A stretch of 64,000 nt of DNA from Grammothele lineata. Taxonomy: Eukaryota > Basidiomycota > Agaricomycetes > Polyporales > Polyporaceae. The notes under the pieces were generated by a model. That model searched no databases. It was not told the DNA's origin and saw only the letters and a program-made list of their open reading frames with translations. The stretch lies in assembly GCA_002150815.3 (NCBI GenBank), contig NDFF03000398.1, forward strand, positions 434,001-498,000, in the 5' to 3' direction. A program made the position numbers and the translations under genes. Below are positions 50,201 to 60,788 of this stretch, piece after piece (the stretch's first letter is position 1; each line of letters opens with the position of its first letter).

Positions 50201-51301
50201 CCTCTCATGCCTCCTTCGCCTGCTACTGCCGACCTCTCCAGCCTTCTGCCAGGGCCACCGTGCCGCACCTTCCGGGGAACGCTTTCGGTTGCCTGGGCCA
50301 TAGACATCGATGACGACATCACGCGGCCTCAGGCTCCTTCCTCGGGCATTCCATTCTCGTCGTCTGTCCGAGATAACCTCAGCCGTCGATCGGCTTACGA
50401 CTGTAGACACCGTCTCTGTCAGCCTCCCCGCTGATGTACACACGATATTCTACCTGGACGCTGCCCGACACACTGGCGAGCGCACTAGCCCTTACGCGCT
50501 ACTCTGATGTATGTGCCGACTGCCGACTATGACGACTCGGGAGCCATCCAGAATCGGACACGCGCTGCTGACATGAGCTGCGCACGCGTCTTTGGTGTGT
50601 ACGCTCGGGACATCACACGCGGGCGGCCTCTTATGTTTTATTACCTCATTTTCCACAGACTCATGTTTTCCGGCTGCAAGCATCGCGCACAACACGTTCC
50701 GACGTCATCCGCCCTCTGTCCCCCGGAATCCTCCTAACGCACTCCCTCCCGCGCTCCTCCAGCCACGTTCGCCTTTCGTCCTCCTGCACAAGCGTGGCCC
50801 TGCGCACTCTCGCCGATCTTCCCTCTTCTACCCACTTATCCCCAGCGTTCATCTCCTCTCCCTTTTTCCGCCCTCATCCCGGCGCGAGGGATCGCTCTGC
50901 TCGAATACTGCTCTTTCGCTGCTCCTCGACCTCGCTATCGGACGCACCCCGACTTCTTCTGTGCAAACCTGAGTTCCAGACCCCTTGCAAGTGGGCAGCC
51001 TTACTTGCACGCGGCGTACTCTGGGGCTTCCTCGCTCGCCCTGCTGCTACCGCCGATCCCAATAGCCTTGTCCGCAGGCTTCAGAATCACGCTCGACTGA
51101 GCCGTCCCCACCACCCTCGAACCTGGGCCCTGCGCACCCGCCCGAGTATATCTCCCACACCAACCCGCAGCGGGCCTGTTCTCCGCGCTTCACCCCGCCT
51201 GTTCTGCCACCACCACCACGGTCACGGATACCACCACTACCGCTACCACCGCCGCTACCACCACCACCACCTCCAAATCAACCCCTTCGTCGACAAAGCG
51301 C
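41236..51301. other. 10 kb tract without a convincing gene
   Basis: Many open frames of 60-240 codons occur on both strands, as expected in GC-rich DNA, but none shows a known family, conserved motifs or an exon chain. The first 300 bp should be promoter of the phosphatase gene, and the last kilobase is C/T-rich and could be the leader of the gene at 51302. The motif ACGCAAGTAAGTA occurs at 46724-46736 and again at 47742-47754, and other GTAAGT or CTTACTTAC strings are scattered through it (43230, 48650, 49525, 52430, 52635), resembling splice donors. Short AT palindromes containing CTATAG recur (44145, 46057). No rRNA, tRNA or transposon protein is seen. Confidence 0.45.
51207..51272 (+). 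repeat. Imperfect CCA/ACC trinucleotide tract
   Basis: Mostly ACC triplets just before the ATG at 51302. In frame with that gene they would encode a Thr-rich stretch, but no in-frame ATG precedes them, so they are probably in the 5' UTR. Confidence 0.6.
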
Positions 51302-52071
51302 ATGCCGTCCGCGACCTCCTACTCCCCACAACCAAGCATGTCCGCAAGCGCCGAGGCGCGCGCGTCCGCCGCCACCCTCAAGGGCGCGATGCTCCCCCCG
51401 CCCATACCGATGCACATCGCCATGCCCCCGCCCAGCATCTCCTTCGTGCCCTCCCCGTCCACCTCGACCCCCGCCACCCCCGGGCCAGGATTTCTTACGT
51501 GCCTCCCCTCCCCTTCTGCGCTCGCGCCCCCGATGGGCATGGGCAGCCAGGCTTCGACCCCTGGAAGTGGCCCACCCGAGAGCCCGCTCGCGCTCGCGAG
51601 GCGCGCGCCGCCCGTTGCGCGCGCGCCCCCGATGCGCGTGCAGTCGACGGCGGGGCAGCATACGCTTGCGGTGCGGCTGCCCGCGGGGATGGGCCTTTCG
51701 CCGGAGATGGTGACGGTGTCGGCGAAGAAGGGCGCGAGGCTGGCTGTCGTTGCGGACTTGTGGCATTTGGAGAATGACTGTGAGTTGGCCCCGCTTTTTC
51801 TTATGATGTGGGTATATGCTAACCTCTTCCCCCTTTCTTCCTCCGCGGGCGCGTTGAAATTTGTGGGGCCGCACGCTGGGGAACAGCGCACTACGAGTGG
51901 GAAGTCGTCTTCGCCCCGGGCGACGTGGACATGCACTCCGTGCGCGCCGTGTTCGAGGCCGACGGCCAGCTCCTCATTCACGTCCGCCGGCGCGGCCTCG
52001 TGGGCGCCGAGTGCCTCCCGCAGCCGCAGGTGCAGTCGCTGCAGTGCGCGCAGGCGCCCTCTTCGCAATGA
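51302..52071 (+). CDS. Small protein with alpha-crystallin/HSP20-like fold
   Basis: Two exons, 51302-51779 and 51887-52071, with a 107-bp intron, give 220 residues. The N-terminal 110 residues are Pro/Ser/Ala-rich and disordered (PPPIPMHIAMPPPSISFVPS). From about 115 a compact beta-rich domain begins: TLAVRLPAGMGLSPEMVTVS, LAVVADLWHLEND, then HYEWEVVFAPGDVDMHSVRA and FEADGQLLIHVRRR. The strand pattern and the final G-x-L-x-I-x-V strand are those of the alpha-crystallin domain of small heat-shock proteins, which bind unfolding clients. The usual C-terminal I-x-I/V motif is not seen, so chaperone activity is uncertain. The small size and position alone in a gene-poor tract are odd. Family placement is by fold pattern, not by a unique signature. 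Confidence 0.7.
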
Positions 52072-54346
52072 GAGAGCGCCGCTTGATGCACAGGGTGCAT
52101 GACGCACGACGATCTCGCGTCGATCCTGCGGCCTTGCGCGCGCATCATTCGAGCCCGCAGAGGGGGCCTCGCATGGCGTGGCGTGGCGCGAAGTCGATTA
52201 TCGACATCGACAATAGCGGTGCGACAAATGCCCCACGTTTACGACTTCTCGATGGAGGGCGGAGAGCACGGACCGCACGTTACGGGTACGAGGAGTCCCC
52301 CCTTTTTTTTCACTTCACGACGACGACGCCCCGCGCGCGCACGGACGATACGCCACGATGCACGATGCACGATGCATGATGCATGATATGCACGACTTCC
52401 TCAGTGCTTCTCCCGCGTCCCTTTCTCATGACCTGCCTTACTTACTCAGTACTTAGTTCCCGCGCCGCGCTGCTTGCTCGCCGTGCGCCGTCCCCGCTCT
52501 CACCCCCTGCTCCCCGCGACGCGTATATGTATTTATATCTATAGCTCGGACTATTCCGCCTCTGCCGTCGCGGCCCGCGCGGACGAAGCAGGAGTTTCCC
52601 TTGGGCGGGGGACAGGCGGGGGCGTCGACGAAAATTACTTACTTAGTATTTAGCTACTCGCCTACTTCGCCCTCTATACTGCTCTCGTTGCTGTACCCAC
52701 TCGGCATGTTTGTTGTGGTTCTGGTTGTACTTCTATAGGCTCCTGCCGTAATACCCCTTTTCCTCCTCCCAAGCTTTGGAACCGGCGCTGTATAGTAGAG
52801 CCTTCCGGAATTAGGAGTATATGATCGCCAGCTTGCTGATTTCCCGTTTCATTCGCTATGTTCTATGAACCGGACGCTCAGAGCCACCAGGATCGCGATG
52901 TGTGTGGCACATATGGCCGCGCGGCGCCGTGGTGTGGGTGCTGCGTTTGGAGAGGGGACGATCATGATATCATCATCTCCCCGCCACAGCACCGTCCTAT
53001 GTTTGCCATATGTCCTGAGTCAGGACCAGGGCCGCGGGAAGGAAGCAGAACACTCAACGCGGAGAGCGCGAGGCTCAGTCGAGTTGGGGACGCCACGCTT
53101 GATGAAGCGCGTAGCTGGTAGCGGCCTAGGCCCGCGCAAGGCAAACCGGAGCACCGGGACGCGGACGCGCTTGTGGCTGCTCGCACTGGCAGCCATCGAT
53201 CCGCGCCGTCGACGCGTGTTGGTCTGCAGTAGATGATGGACCGCCGGAGGTATGTCGCGGTTTCGTATAACCTGAACCGCATCAGGCAAGTGCGCATCTC
53301 GCGTGCGGCTCCGTCATGGGTGCGCGCGCGTCATGGGCGCTTCGAAGTTCTTGGACTCCGACTCTCTTCGACTCGTTGTGCACCTTCGAGGCCTCCACTT
53401 ACTGTTCCGAAGACTATGTCTCTGGTCTTTGGGGGATCTTCTTACTCTGTCTGTACGTGGTCGTCGCGTCCCAGATCCTCCCGTGTTCCTCAAGTCGAAC
53501 TTCAAGGTAGAAGTCGGCCATCGTGACGTCTACCTCGGAATCAACCCCGGACAAAGCAGCTGCGGGCCTGACGTGCAGGGTTCCAGGGTCCCCGATAGCG
53601 GATAATGGACAATACTAGCCAGCGGAAGTCACGGAGCGCAGATCGCGTTCGGACGCGGATCACGGACGCGTCCCGCTCCGAGGCCCCTTCCTCCGACGAA
53701 GCCAGCCTCCCGTCTCAGCACGGCGGGTCAAGCGGCACGATATCGCCTAGCGGGCTGTGGAGGTCTTCGTTTGGGATCGTCGCAGACGGCGTATGTATAC
53801 TATGAAGTACGTGCTTCTGGTTCGAATCGGACCCCATTTTCGAGTGAGGTGTGCAGTGGACGTGGTTGTGGTCGTGCGCCGGGCGGAGGGCGGAGGGCAC
53901 GATTCGGGCCGGGCGAGATGGAGAGAGACCGGAGGAAGACCGGGATGACGGAATGGGTGGGCTGGTGCGCAAGATACATGATGGCGGCTGACGGATTGCG
54001 GCTGGCACTGAGGAGGGGGCGGACAAGCGGCGGGCGCGACGGCGGCTCGCAGATGTGTTGCAATCGGTACTGCACGACGGTTCTCATCCCGAAACCGCTC
54101 CTGTGGGTGATATACACCTGCTCCAAACGGGCTCATTGTCACTTTACACAGCGATCGACTCAAAAATACACGCCCTCCGGTTACTGGACATACATTTTTC
54201 GAATATAGGGGGGCCGTCCCACCTTCTCTTCTTCTGTCAGTTCTCCGCGCCTAGCTAGTCACTCTCTACAATTCCACCTCGCGGCTATGATCCCTCGATA
54301 GCTCGTGACGACGGTGTTATTGCAGCACGTTACCGGACCGGATAAC
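52072..54346. other. Gene-poor tract before F-box copy 2
   Basis: No supported gene. Near 52360-52380 is a short CATGATGCA/ATGCACGATG repeat, and near 52430 and 52635 CTTACTTACT strings occur. Several weak open frames (for example 53303-53605, with a hydrophobic stretch in another frame of the same DNA) could be a decayed gene, but I cannot show it. Confidence 0.4.
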
Positions 54347-56252
54347 TCAGGTCTGAGTGCGATTATCACGAAGCATGTCTGAAATGCAATGAGTGCCTTG
54401 GATTGGTCAAGATCGTCGTGGGATGCACTCACCATCTAACCTTTCGGGGTGGGCGATGAAGTCGGAACTCTCGATGAATTCGCATGCTCGCTGTCCTTTG
54501 TCATTTGGAATCACGGTCATCGTGGCCTGGCCATCGGGTCGATCCCGGTCGATACGCCACCAACGTTCAGGAGAAGGCCAGCCGGATGCGATTTCTGTCA
54601 GCTCGCGCATAGTGTCGTTGGGACCATCGGCGCCTCCACCAAATCGGCCGAGCTTCAGCAGGGCGTAGAGTTCGAGGAAGTCGCGGGTATCGATCGACGT
54701 GATGGAAAATAGCATAAGAGAGCCGAGAGACGAAATCGTCTCCGCGACGCTCTCCTGAAGGGCGCGCAGGAGCAGCACTCGCTTGAGCTCGTTCTCGATC
54801 AACGCTTTAACTGGTACGTCGGAGTGCTCGGTTTCCTGTCCAGTACGAGGGGTCTTTTTGAGCAACGTCAGGCCAGTTGGCGTCACAGAGAAAGACAGGT
54901 GAACTAGCGGCAGTACGGAAAGTGCCCGGACTAGAGCTGGACGGAGCTTTTGCGTGGCATTCGGAGGGAAAGAGAACTACAAGCCATCGGGTGTAAATAA
55001 TTCCTTAGTTAGAAGTTAATATCAACGGGTTGTTACGACTCACCAAATGGACGCCCCCTAGCGCCATGTATGTATGTTCTTGTCCCAGTTCCAGATTCAG
55101 GTGTAGAGACCTGATCTGCGGAGCCACGCGCGCAATTTTGTCCCATATGGAGACTTCGCTTACAAAGGACTCCCTCTGTGCAATTGTCAGTTTCAGGTCA
55201 AGTGTGGTAGGCTTGACTTCTTGAAGAAAAGTGAGGAGTCGAGGAATCATGTGTTCGCTGCCGTTTGCGCGCCACAGAGAGTTTACATGACAGCCGTCCT
55301 GGCTCATCTGATACGAGGGATGTGAGATCATAACATGATCCGCTGTCGTAAACCGTCGGCCGACCGGTTCCGTAACATCGTATAGGAGGCCAATGGTGCA
55401 CTGTTTGAGGTGGTTCCACCGTGTTGGAGAAGCGATGTCTATTGTTGGTGTGACAGACCCGCAATTGAGGGAGAGGGAATGTAGCTGTGGAAATAACGGG
55501 ACGAGGTCGAGCACGTAGATCGTAGCTCTATCGGCATTGAAATCACGAAGGGATGGAAACACTAGATGTCGAGGCAATGGAGGAACCATCTCGTGTAAAT
55601 GAGAAGAGGGAAAGAAACCACACAATTTGAGGGAGCGTAGACCTTGAAGCGTCGACAGTGTCGTTAAGAGAGGCGGGAACGTGATGAGCATGCTAGGCTC
55701 CGACCTGGGAAGGCGTCGGTAGGAGAGCTGTAGCTCCTGCAAGCAAACAGGAAGTCCCCTCAGTGCATAGACATCGCTGTTGTCAATGTCATAGAGAATG
55801 AGGGTCGTGAGTTGGGTCATCAAAGACATGGATGATGTGATACGGCGATCCTGGTGAATACATGCAGAAAATTGGACCAAATGAAGACGCCGGAGGTTCG
55901 AGGCGATCTCCAGGATATCGGAAAGTAAATGTGCTTGAGACACGTCGATTCCGTTTGCATACTGAACCCCCGCAATGACAAGGCACCCTGTGAACGCATG
56001 TCGGCCCAGTTTGAGACTACGGAGGTACCGCGCTCGGACGACGTTGGTTGCAGGTTCGGTGCTAGTAAGATATCGATGAAGCCGCGGCAACTCCTCGTTT
56101 CGTTCATATGATATTGTAGCCGAAACGCCAGAGATTGCAAGTTTATGGAGGCGAGGGGTAGTGAGGGCAACATTGAGCGCATCGCGGGGGCTGAGATGAG
56201 AGAAGATATGACGTAGACAGTCGTCGTTGAGAGACAGTAAAGGCGATGCCAT
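54347..56252 (-). CDS. F-box/leucine-rich protein, intact copy 2
   Basis: F-box adaptor for an SCF ubiquitin ligase, 594 residues in three exons: 55044-56252, 54433-54976 and 54347-54378; introns of 67 and 54 bp. The F-box is at the N-terminus (PLLSLNDDCLRHIFSHLSPR), followed by leucine-rich stretches (LRRLHLVQF, LTTLILYDI, LRSLKLCGF, LHSLSLNCG, IRSLHLNLELG) and a conserved C-terminus (ELTEIASGWPSPERWWRIDR). The length matches the intact form of the gene at 15033 before its insertion; exon borders correspond exactly. A tRNA-Arg gene lies 216 bp upstream in the same orientation, as at the other copy, so the tRNA and gene were duplicated together. The target substrate is unknown; such F-box families are greatly expanded in mushroom-forming fungi. 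Confidence 0.82.
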
Positions 56253-56462
56253 ATTTCAGCTTACTTGAAACGGTGAGGTCAAACATGTAAGTTAATCCGA
56301 AGGATTAGTGCGATTGCTTGAGCTGCTTACGAGTGCTCTACTAGTGTGTGCGGAGGGTGGATTGGTGCTAGGGAAGGATGATGGCGATTCGGGTTTGAGC
56401 CGACAGGAATCGCCCTGGGCAGACAGCGTGGGGGGATCTCGCGAGTGTGTAATGGGATGAAC

Positions 56463-56467
56463 AAAAA
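56463..56467 (-). terminator. Pol III terminator of tRNA-Arg copy 2
   Basis: A run of five A on the + strand (T5 in the transcript) directly follows the tRNA discriminator base. Confidence 0.75.
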
Positions 56468-56546
56468 TGACCACCGCAGGGGTCGAACCTGCAATCTCCT
56501 GATTATCATTTCGTAGTCAGACGCGTTGCCATTACGCCAGGCGGCC
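56468..56546 (-). tRNA. tRNA-Arg (ACG) with short intron, copy 2
   Basis: The same cloverleaf as the copy at 14743-14821; all mature-tRNA positions are identical, and only the 7-nt intron differs (AATGATA instead of TTTGGTA). This places selection on the tRNA and drift on the intron. A T5 terminator follows immediately. It stands upstream of F-box copy 2 in the same orientation. Confidence 0.87.
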
Positions 56547-57410
56547 CTATCCATCTTATGGATGAGTTAATTTATTTGTACAGGGAGTTGGAAGACGATT
56601 TCGTGAGCAGCCGCAGCCAATGACCAGCGCAACCAAAGCGCAACTTTCATTCTAACCTGTCTTCTCCTTCGCAATGGCTTAACACTAAGTGCTCACCCAC
56701 CATACGTAATTTCACATGCGACACTCCGTCTCCCGCTTGGGCGTTTGTAAGTACTTTGGAATTGCAGATGAATTTAGCAACGAGTCATCGCGCTCATAAC
56801 ACGCTGCCCAGCCCGGTGGCGAGGCGACCACCCGACGCCGTGACATTCGATCCTATTCTCAGCAGAGATGGAAAACATGAGACGCAGGTATCTGGAAAAA
56901 TACCGGAACAAACGTCCTAGTCTGCTTGTGAGGGCGTTCATGTCGAGAGGTGAGTGTCCGGTGCCGTATAATCTCTCTCGACAGCATAGCTCAGCTACAC
57001 TCAACCTTGTGGTGCTACCCTTGAAAACATGTAGAGTGATCGCCGCTAACGCACAATGTCCTTAGACGATGTCCAGATAGGACTCAGTGCGTGTTACTAT
57101 TGTGAGCTGCTTTTGGAGTGCCGTGCTATCGTGCTGCGGCTCACACATGTTTACCTTTGTTCTCGTAGTTTCCCTGATCCCGGCTCGCGGCTCAGCGCTC
57201 GTCCCTTTCAACCGCCACTCGGCAAGTCCCGCGTCATAAACGAAGGCGGCAGCTACTAAACGCATTTGAGGCTTCTCCCACTGGCCCTTGTCGCCGTATA
57301 GGTTCATATAAACGCTATTTTCCCCTGTACATTCTTCTTTACATGCTCGTCTGTCTTCGAGCACTCCTGCGTCTGGTTACTCGCCCCGTCTTCCCGGATC
57401 CTTTCTTCTC
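56547..57410. other. Divergent intergenic region
   Basis: Separates tRNA-Arg (-) from the gene at 57411 (+). No gene is supported; the frames here are under 101 codons and overlap each other. Confidence 0.5.
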
Positions 57411-59330
57411 ATGACGCCTCTCGCCCCTCCCCCTCAACCTTCCACGACCACCCGGCGGCGGCGCGTCTCTCTTACTAGCAAATTCCTCAATATCTTCTCT
57501 CCTAGACAGCAGCTCGAACCGGAGCCGTGCTCTCCGCCACGGCCAGCGATTTCGCTCCCGCAGCCACTGGGGTGCCGCACCCCTCTAATCACCCCCTCAA
57601 AACGTCACATACGAGAGGTTTCCGTGGACGAGAACGAACCACCGCACAGACCACACTCGCGCCCGCGTCTCGGCTCCCCGACGCCAAACGGACAAGTTGC
57701 ATCGAGGCCTAATTCTTTCCCCAAGCGCGCTCCGGCATCGCGCCCTCTCAAGAGCGCGTTGAAGAGGTCTGTCTCCGAGAACGACGTACCGAACGTGTCG
57801 ACGAGAACAACGACATCCTTGGGGTTTGATACGCCACACGTCCTGACCACACGTCCTGACCAGCCCACCCGAGCCGGCCGGTCCGCGTCATTCTCAACTC
57901 TGGCCACCATCGCTGCGAAGTCAAAGGTTGTCGCGAAGATCAGGTCCTCTAGTCTGATGTCCGGCATTTCTCCTGCTCTCGCCCTTCCTTCATCTTCTAC
58001 ATCTCCCTCGCAGGGCGGAACCGGGACCACGTCCCCACCAGGCTCTCCTCCTGTCCACGCGACACCGTGTTCTATGTCGCCGGCAGGTTCTCCTTCCCTG
58101 CGCGGGCGGCCGCCCAAGAGGATGGTCAGGTTCAAGGACGCGGAAATCCACTCTCCGCCCGCGAAGAAGCGTCATACTATACCCAAGCTGTTTAGCAGGC
58201 ACAACGATGAAGCGATGGGTGCGGAGGAGAGCAGCCTGAAGCAGGACAGCGAACACGAGTCTGACTCCGAACACGATGACGGACTGGTTACTCCTACCCC
58301 CGGCTCGCCCATCATGCGTCGCACGCCTGTCTTCACGCCTGCTTCATCGAGCGTTAGACCGCTCACTGACCGACGACCACCGAACGGAGAGAGGTCAAAG
58401 CCGAAGAGAGAGCAACGCAAGCCCAAGCGACACGGACCCGCCGTCGACTTCAACAAGCTTCTCACCGTGAACACACCCCCGCTGCCCACGGCGCTAACGC
58501 CGTTCTCGCTGCCGTTGCCGCGGACGCACGTCGGCGAGGGTGCAGAGGAAGAAATGATCGAGTATGCACGCGAGAAGACCGCCGCAATGGCTGCTGCGGG
58601 TCGGCCCAAGATCATGCCCGGCTCGCGGGGCGTGCTGAGGCGCATTGCCGTCGACCTCGTTCCGAATCGTCGTCAGTGCACCGTGTGGGACGCGAACGAG
58701 AAGTACGTACCAATCTTCTCCTGCCAACGCGCCTTCTTACTGACGACATGCGTTCATTCTAGTGACACATACGCCTGGGGTGGCGCCCTGGTCGTGCGCG
58801 ATATGAAGCCCGCGTCGTCCTTCTATCCCCGCCACTGCATCCAGAACCTGCACATCGAGTTCTACGCAGTCCGAGAGCCACACAACAACCCCGCCCTCGC
58901 AAACAGCTCTGATTCTGACCAATTCCCTTGCGAGTACGACTTCCGCGTGACCCACGCTGGTGTGCGCGTCGCTCCAGACCGCGTGTGCGCCGAGCTCAAC
59001 GTCCGACGCGGGATCGCCATCGAGCCCGACTTCGCGTTCGTCGACGGGCCCGGAGTCAACTCCCCATGCGCGTGGCTCGTGCGCTTCTGGGTGCCCGTGC
59101 CGCTCGCGCTCTTCGCCCGCTCGGAGCACCGCTCCTTCGTCTGCCGCGCGCGCGTGACGGTGGGCGGGTGGGAGACGGCTAAGACGGACGTTTGGGCTCT
59201 GCCGGTCACGGTGGGGATTGAGAGTTTGAAGACGCCGAAGTTCTTGGAGAGCGTGGGGAGTGAGGCGGCGGTCAGCGCGGATAGGAGGACGGAGGAGAGA
59301 GAGGCGAAGGAGCGCGATGAGGTGCTCTGA
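57411..59330 (+). CDS. Conserved fungal protein, disordered N-terminus and folded C-terminus
   Basis: About 619 residues if the 60-bp stretch 58703-58762 (GTACGT...TTCTAG) is an intron, as its splice signals suggest; otherwise 639, since the frame stays open. Residues 1-400 are Ser/Pro/Arg-rich and probably disordered, with an acidic patch (EHESDSEHDDG, about 286-296). Near residue 237 the sequence KRMVRFKD fits the RVxF docking motif for protein phosphatase 1. The final 230 residues look folded (GVLRRIAVDLVPNRRQCTVW, YPRHCIQNLHIEFYAV, WLVRFWVPVPLALF) and have no family I recognise. A PP1 regulatory subunit is conceivable, but no carbohydrate-binding domain could be confirmed. The start codon follows a pyrimidine-rich leader. 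Confidence 0.7.
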   Translation: MTPLAPPPQPSTTTRRRRVSLTSKFLNIFSPRQQLEPEPCSPPRPAISLPQPLGCRTPLITPSKRHIREVSVDENEPPHRPHSRPRLGSPTPNGQVASRPNSFPKRAPASRPLKSALKRSVSENDVPNVSTRTTTSLGFDTPHVLTTRPDQPTRAGRSASFSTLATIAAKSKVVAKIRSSSLMSGISPALALPSSSTSPSQGGTGTTSPPGSPPVHATPCSMSPAGSPSLRGRPPKRMVRFKDAEIHSPPAKKRHTIPKLFSRHNDEAMGAEESSLKQDSEHESDSEHDDGLVTPTPGSPIMRRTPVFTPASSSVRPLTDRRPPNGERSKPKREQRKPKRHGPAVDFNKLLTVNTPPLPTALTPFSLPLPRTHVGEGAEEEMIEYAREKTAAMAAAGRPKIMPGSRGVLRRIAVDLVPNRRQCTVWDANEKYVPIFSCQRAFLLTTCVHSSDTYAWGGALVVRDMKPASSFYPRHCIQNLHIEFYAVREPHNNPALANSSDSDQFPCEYDFRVTHAGVRVAPDRVCAELNVRRGIAIEPDFAFVDGPGVNSPCAWLVRFWVPVPLALFARSEHRSFVCRARVTVGGWETAKTDVWALPVTVGIESLKTPKFLESVGSEAAVSADRRTEEREAKERDEVL

Positions 59331-59496
59331 GGAGGGACGTCGTTGGCTCGATTATTTTATTTATTTTCTGTAGCTTTCGCTCTGCGTGCGATGCTGCGTT
59401 GTATTCGAAGGAAGTTTCAATCGGGACGTTTTTGAATGGATTCGTGCATGGCCATCAACATGGGAACAGAAACAATACTCTCCCGTCACCTCGCCT

Positions 59497-60788
59497 CTAA
59501 GCCGTCTCCTGGGGCCGGACAATGAGCTTCATCCCGCTAACTTTGCCCTCCTCCATCCGCTTCAGCCCCTCCGGAATTCCTGCCAGCCCTCCGGGCAGCA
59601 CCTCAATCTTGTTCGGCTGCACACAAGCACAGTCAGCGCTCTCCCTCTATATGTAAATCCATTCAAGACGTACCACCAACATCCCCGCCCTCAACCACCC
59701 TTCCACTCTCGAGAAAATCTGTACCCCGACCGCACGGTTCTCCGGGGGGTGCACGACCCCGTACACCATCACCACGCGCGTCCCCGCCGCTTCACCCGCG
59801 GCCTTGCGGGCCTCGTCGCGCGCGTCGGGCATGACGAGTAGCAGCGCGCCCCCAGAGGCGAGCGCGTCGTGCGCTAGGGCTTGTGTGTTGGGGTCGGAGA
59901 TCATGTCTTGGACGAGCTCGAGGGGGGCGCCTTGTAAGGCGGCATGAATCTGGGAGAGGAGCGTGGAGGAAGGGAGGGAGCGGTCTAGGACGTGTGTCGC
60001 GCCGAGAGCGTGGAGCGTCGAGGTGTGTCGGGGTGAGGCGGTCGTGATGATCGGGGCGAAGCCTGAGAGGACAGCCATTTGGATCGCTGTGCAATGGCTC
60101 GAGTCAACCCATGGAGGAACGGGGGAGCGGGGAGGATCTTACCGAATTGCCCGACGGAGGATGAGCCGCCGAGGATGAGGACGGGCTTGTTCGCGAACCT
60201 GGTCTTTCCGCCTTCCTCCCAGGGCGCGGGGAAGTCGAACGACTTCGCAGCGGGGTCGTGGTTCCAGAGTCCGAGAAGTGCCGTCCCCAGGCAGAGGGGA
60301 ATGGAGGCGGCCTGGTCGAACGAAATATCCTCCGGAATCTACATGCAAGTAAATTCTTTAGTGCCGAAAACAACGTGATCAACGCGAAGACACACACCTT
60401 AGCAGTGATCTCGGCGGGGGTGATACAGTACTGCTGGTATGTTCCGTGCTCGTTGTTGAAGTCGCCCTGGAACATGCTGTATCGGCCACTATCTGTCAAT
60501 GCCGATAATGCACCTGACGAGCCAGATCACTCACATCCTATCGCCCTTAACGAGGTTCGTCGCCTCCGCCCCGACGGCTTCCACGATCCCCGCGCCGTCC
60601 ATCCCAGCGATAAACGGATATGCGGGGGTGAAAAAGCCGTAGAGGCGGTTCTTCCAGTCGACGGGGTTGAGACCCGCGGCCATGACTTTGACGAGGACGT
60701 CCTTCGGGCCGGGGATGGGGACCGGAACCGTGCCGACCTTCCATTCGCCTGCCTGGGCGGTAAGAAGTAGAGCCTTCTGGGTGTTCAT
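59497..60788 (-). CDS. ToxD-like MDR oxidoreductase (paralogue 5)
   Basis: Fifth MDR paralogue, about 350 residues in five exons on the minus strand. Landmarks: the TQKALLLTAQAG start, PGPKDVLVKV, NPVDWKNRLYGFF, GMDGAGIVEAVG, KGDRI (the first intron splits the codon after KGDR), NNEHGTYQQYC, GGSSSVGQF (third intron) and a PNKIEVLPGG last exon ending RPQETA with TAG at 59497-59499. The intron positions correspond to the other four genes. The cofactor-binding loop is intact. It is in reverse orientation and more than 23 kb from the nearest paralogue. Predicted NAD(P)H-dependent reductase of unknown substrate; it might serve a quinone or enone. Confidence 0.88.

Noticed and set aside
49829..50443. 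A 204-codon minus-strand frame
   Set aside because: Arg/Gly/Glu-rich composition without hydrophobic core or known motif, with overlapping + frames of equal length; most likely chance.
53303..53605. A possible membrane-protein exon
   Set aside because: Three frames over the same DNA look equally plausible and none extends through good splice sites.
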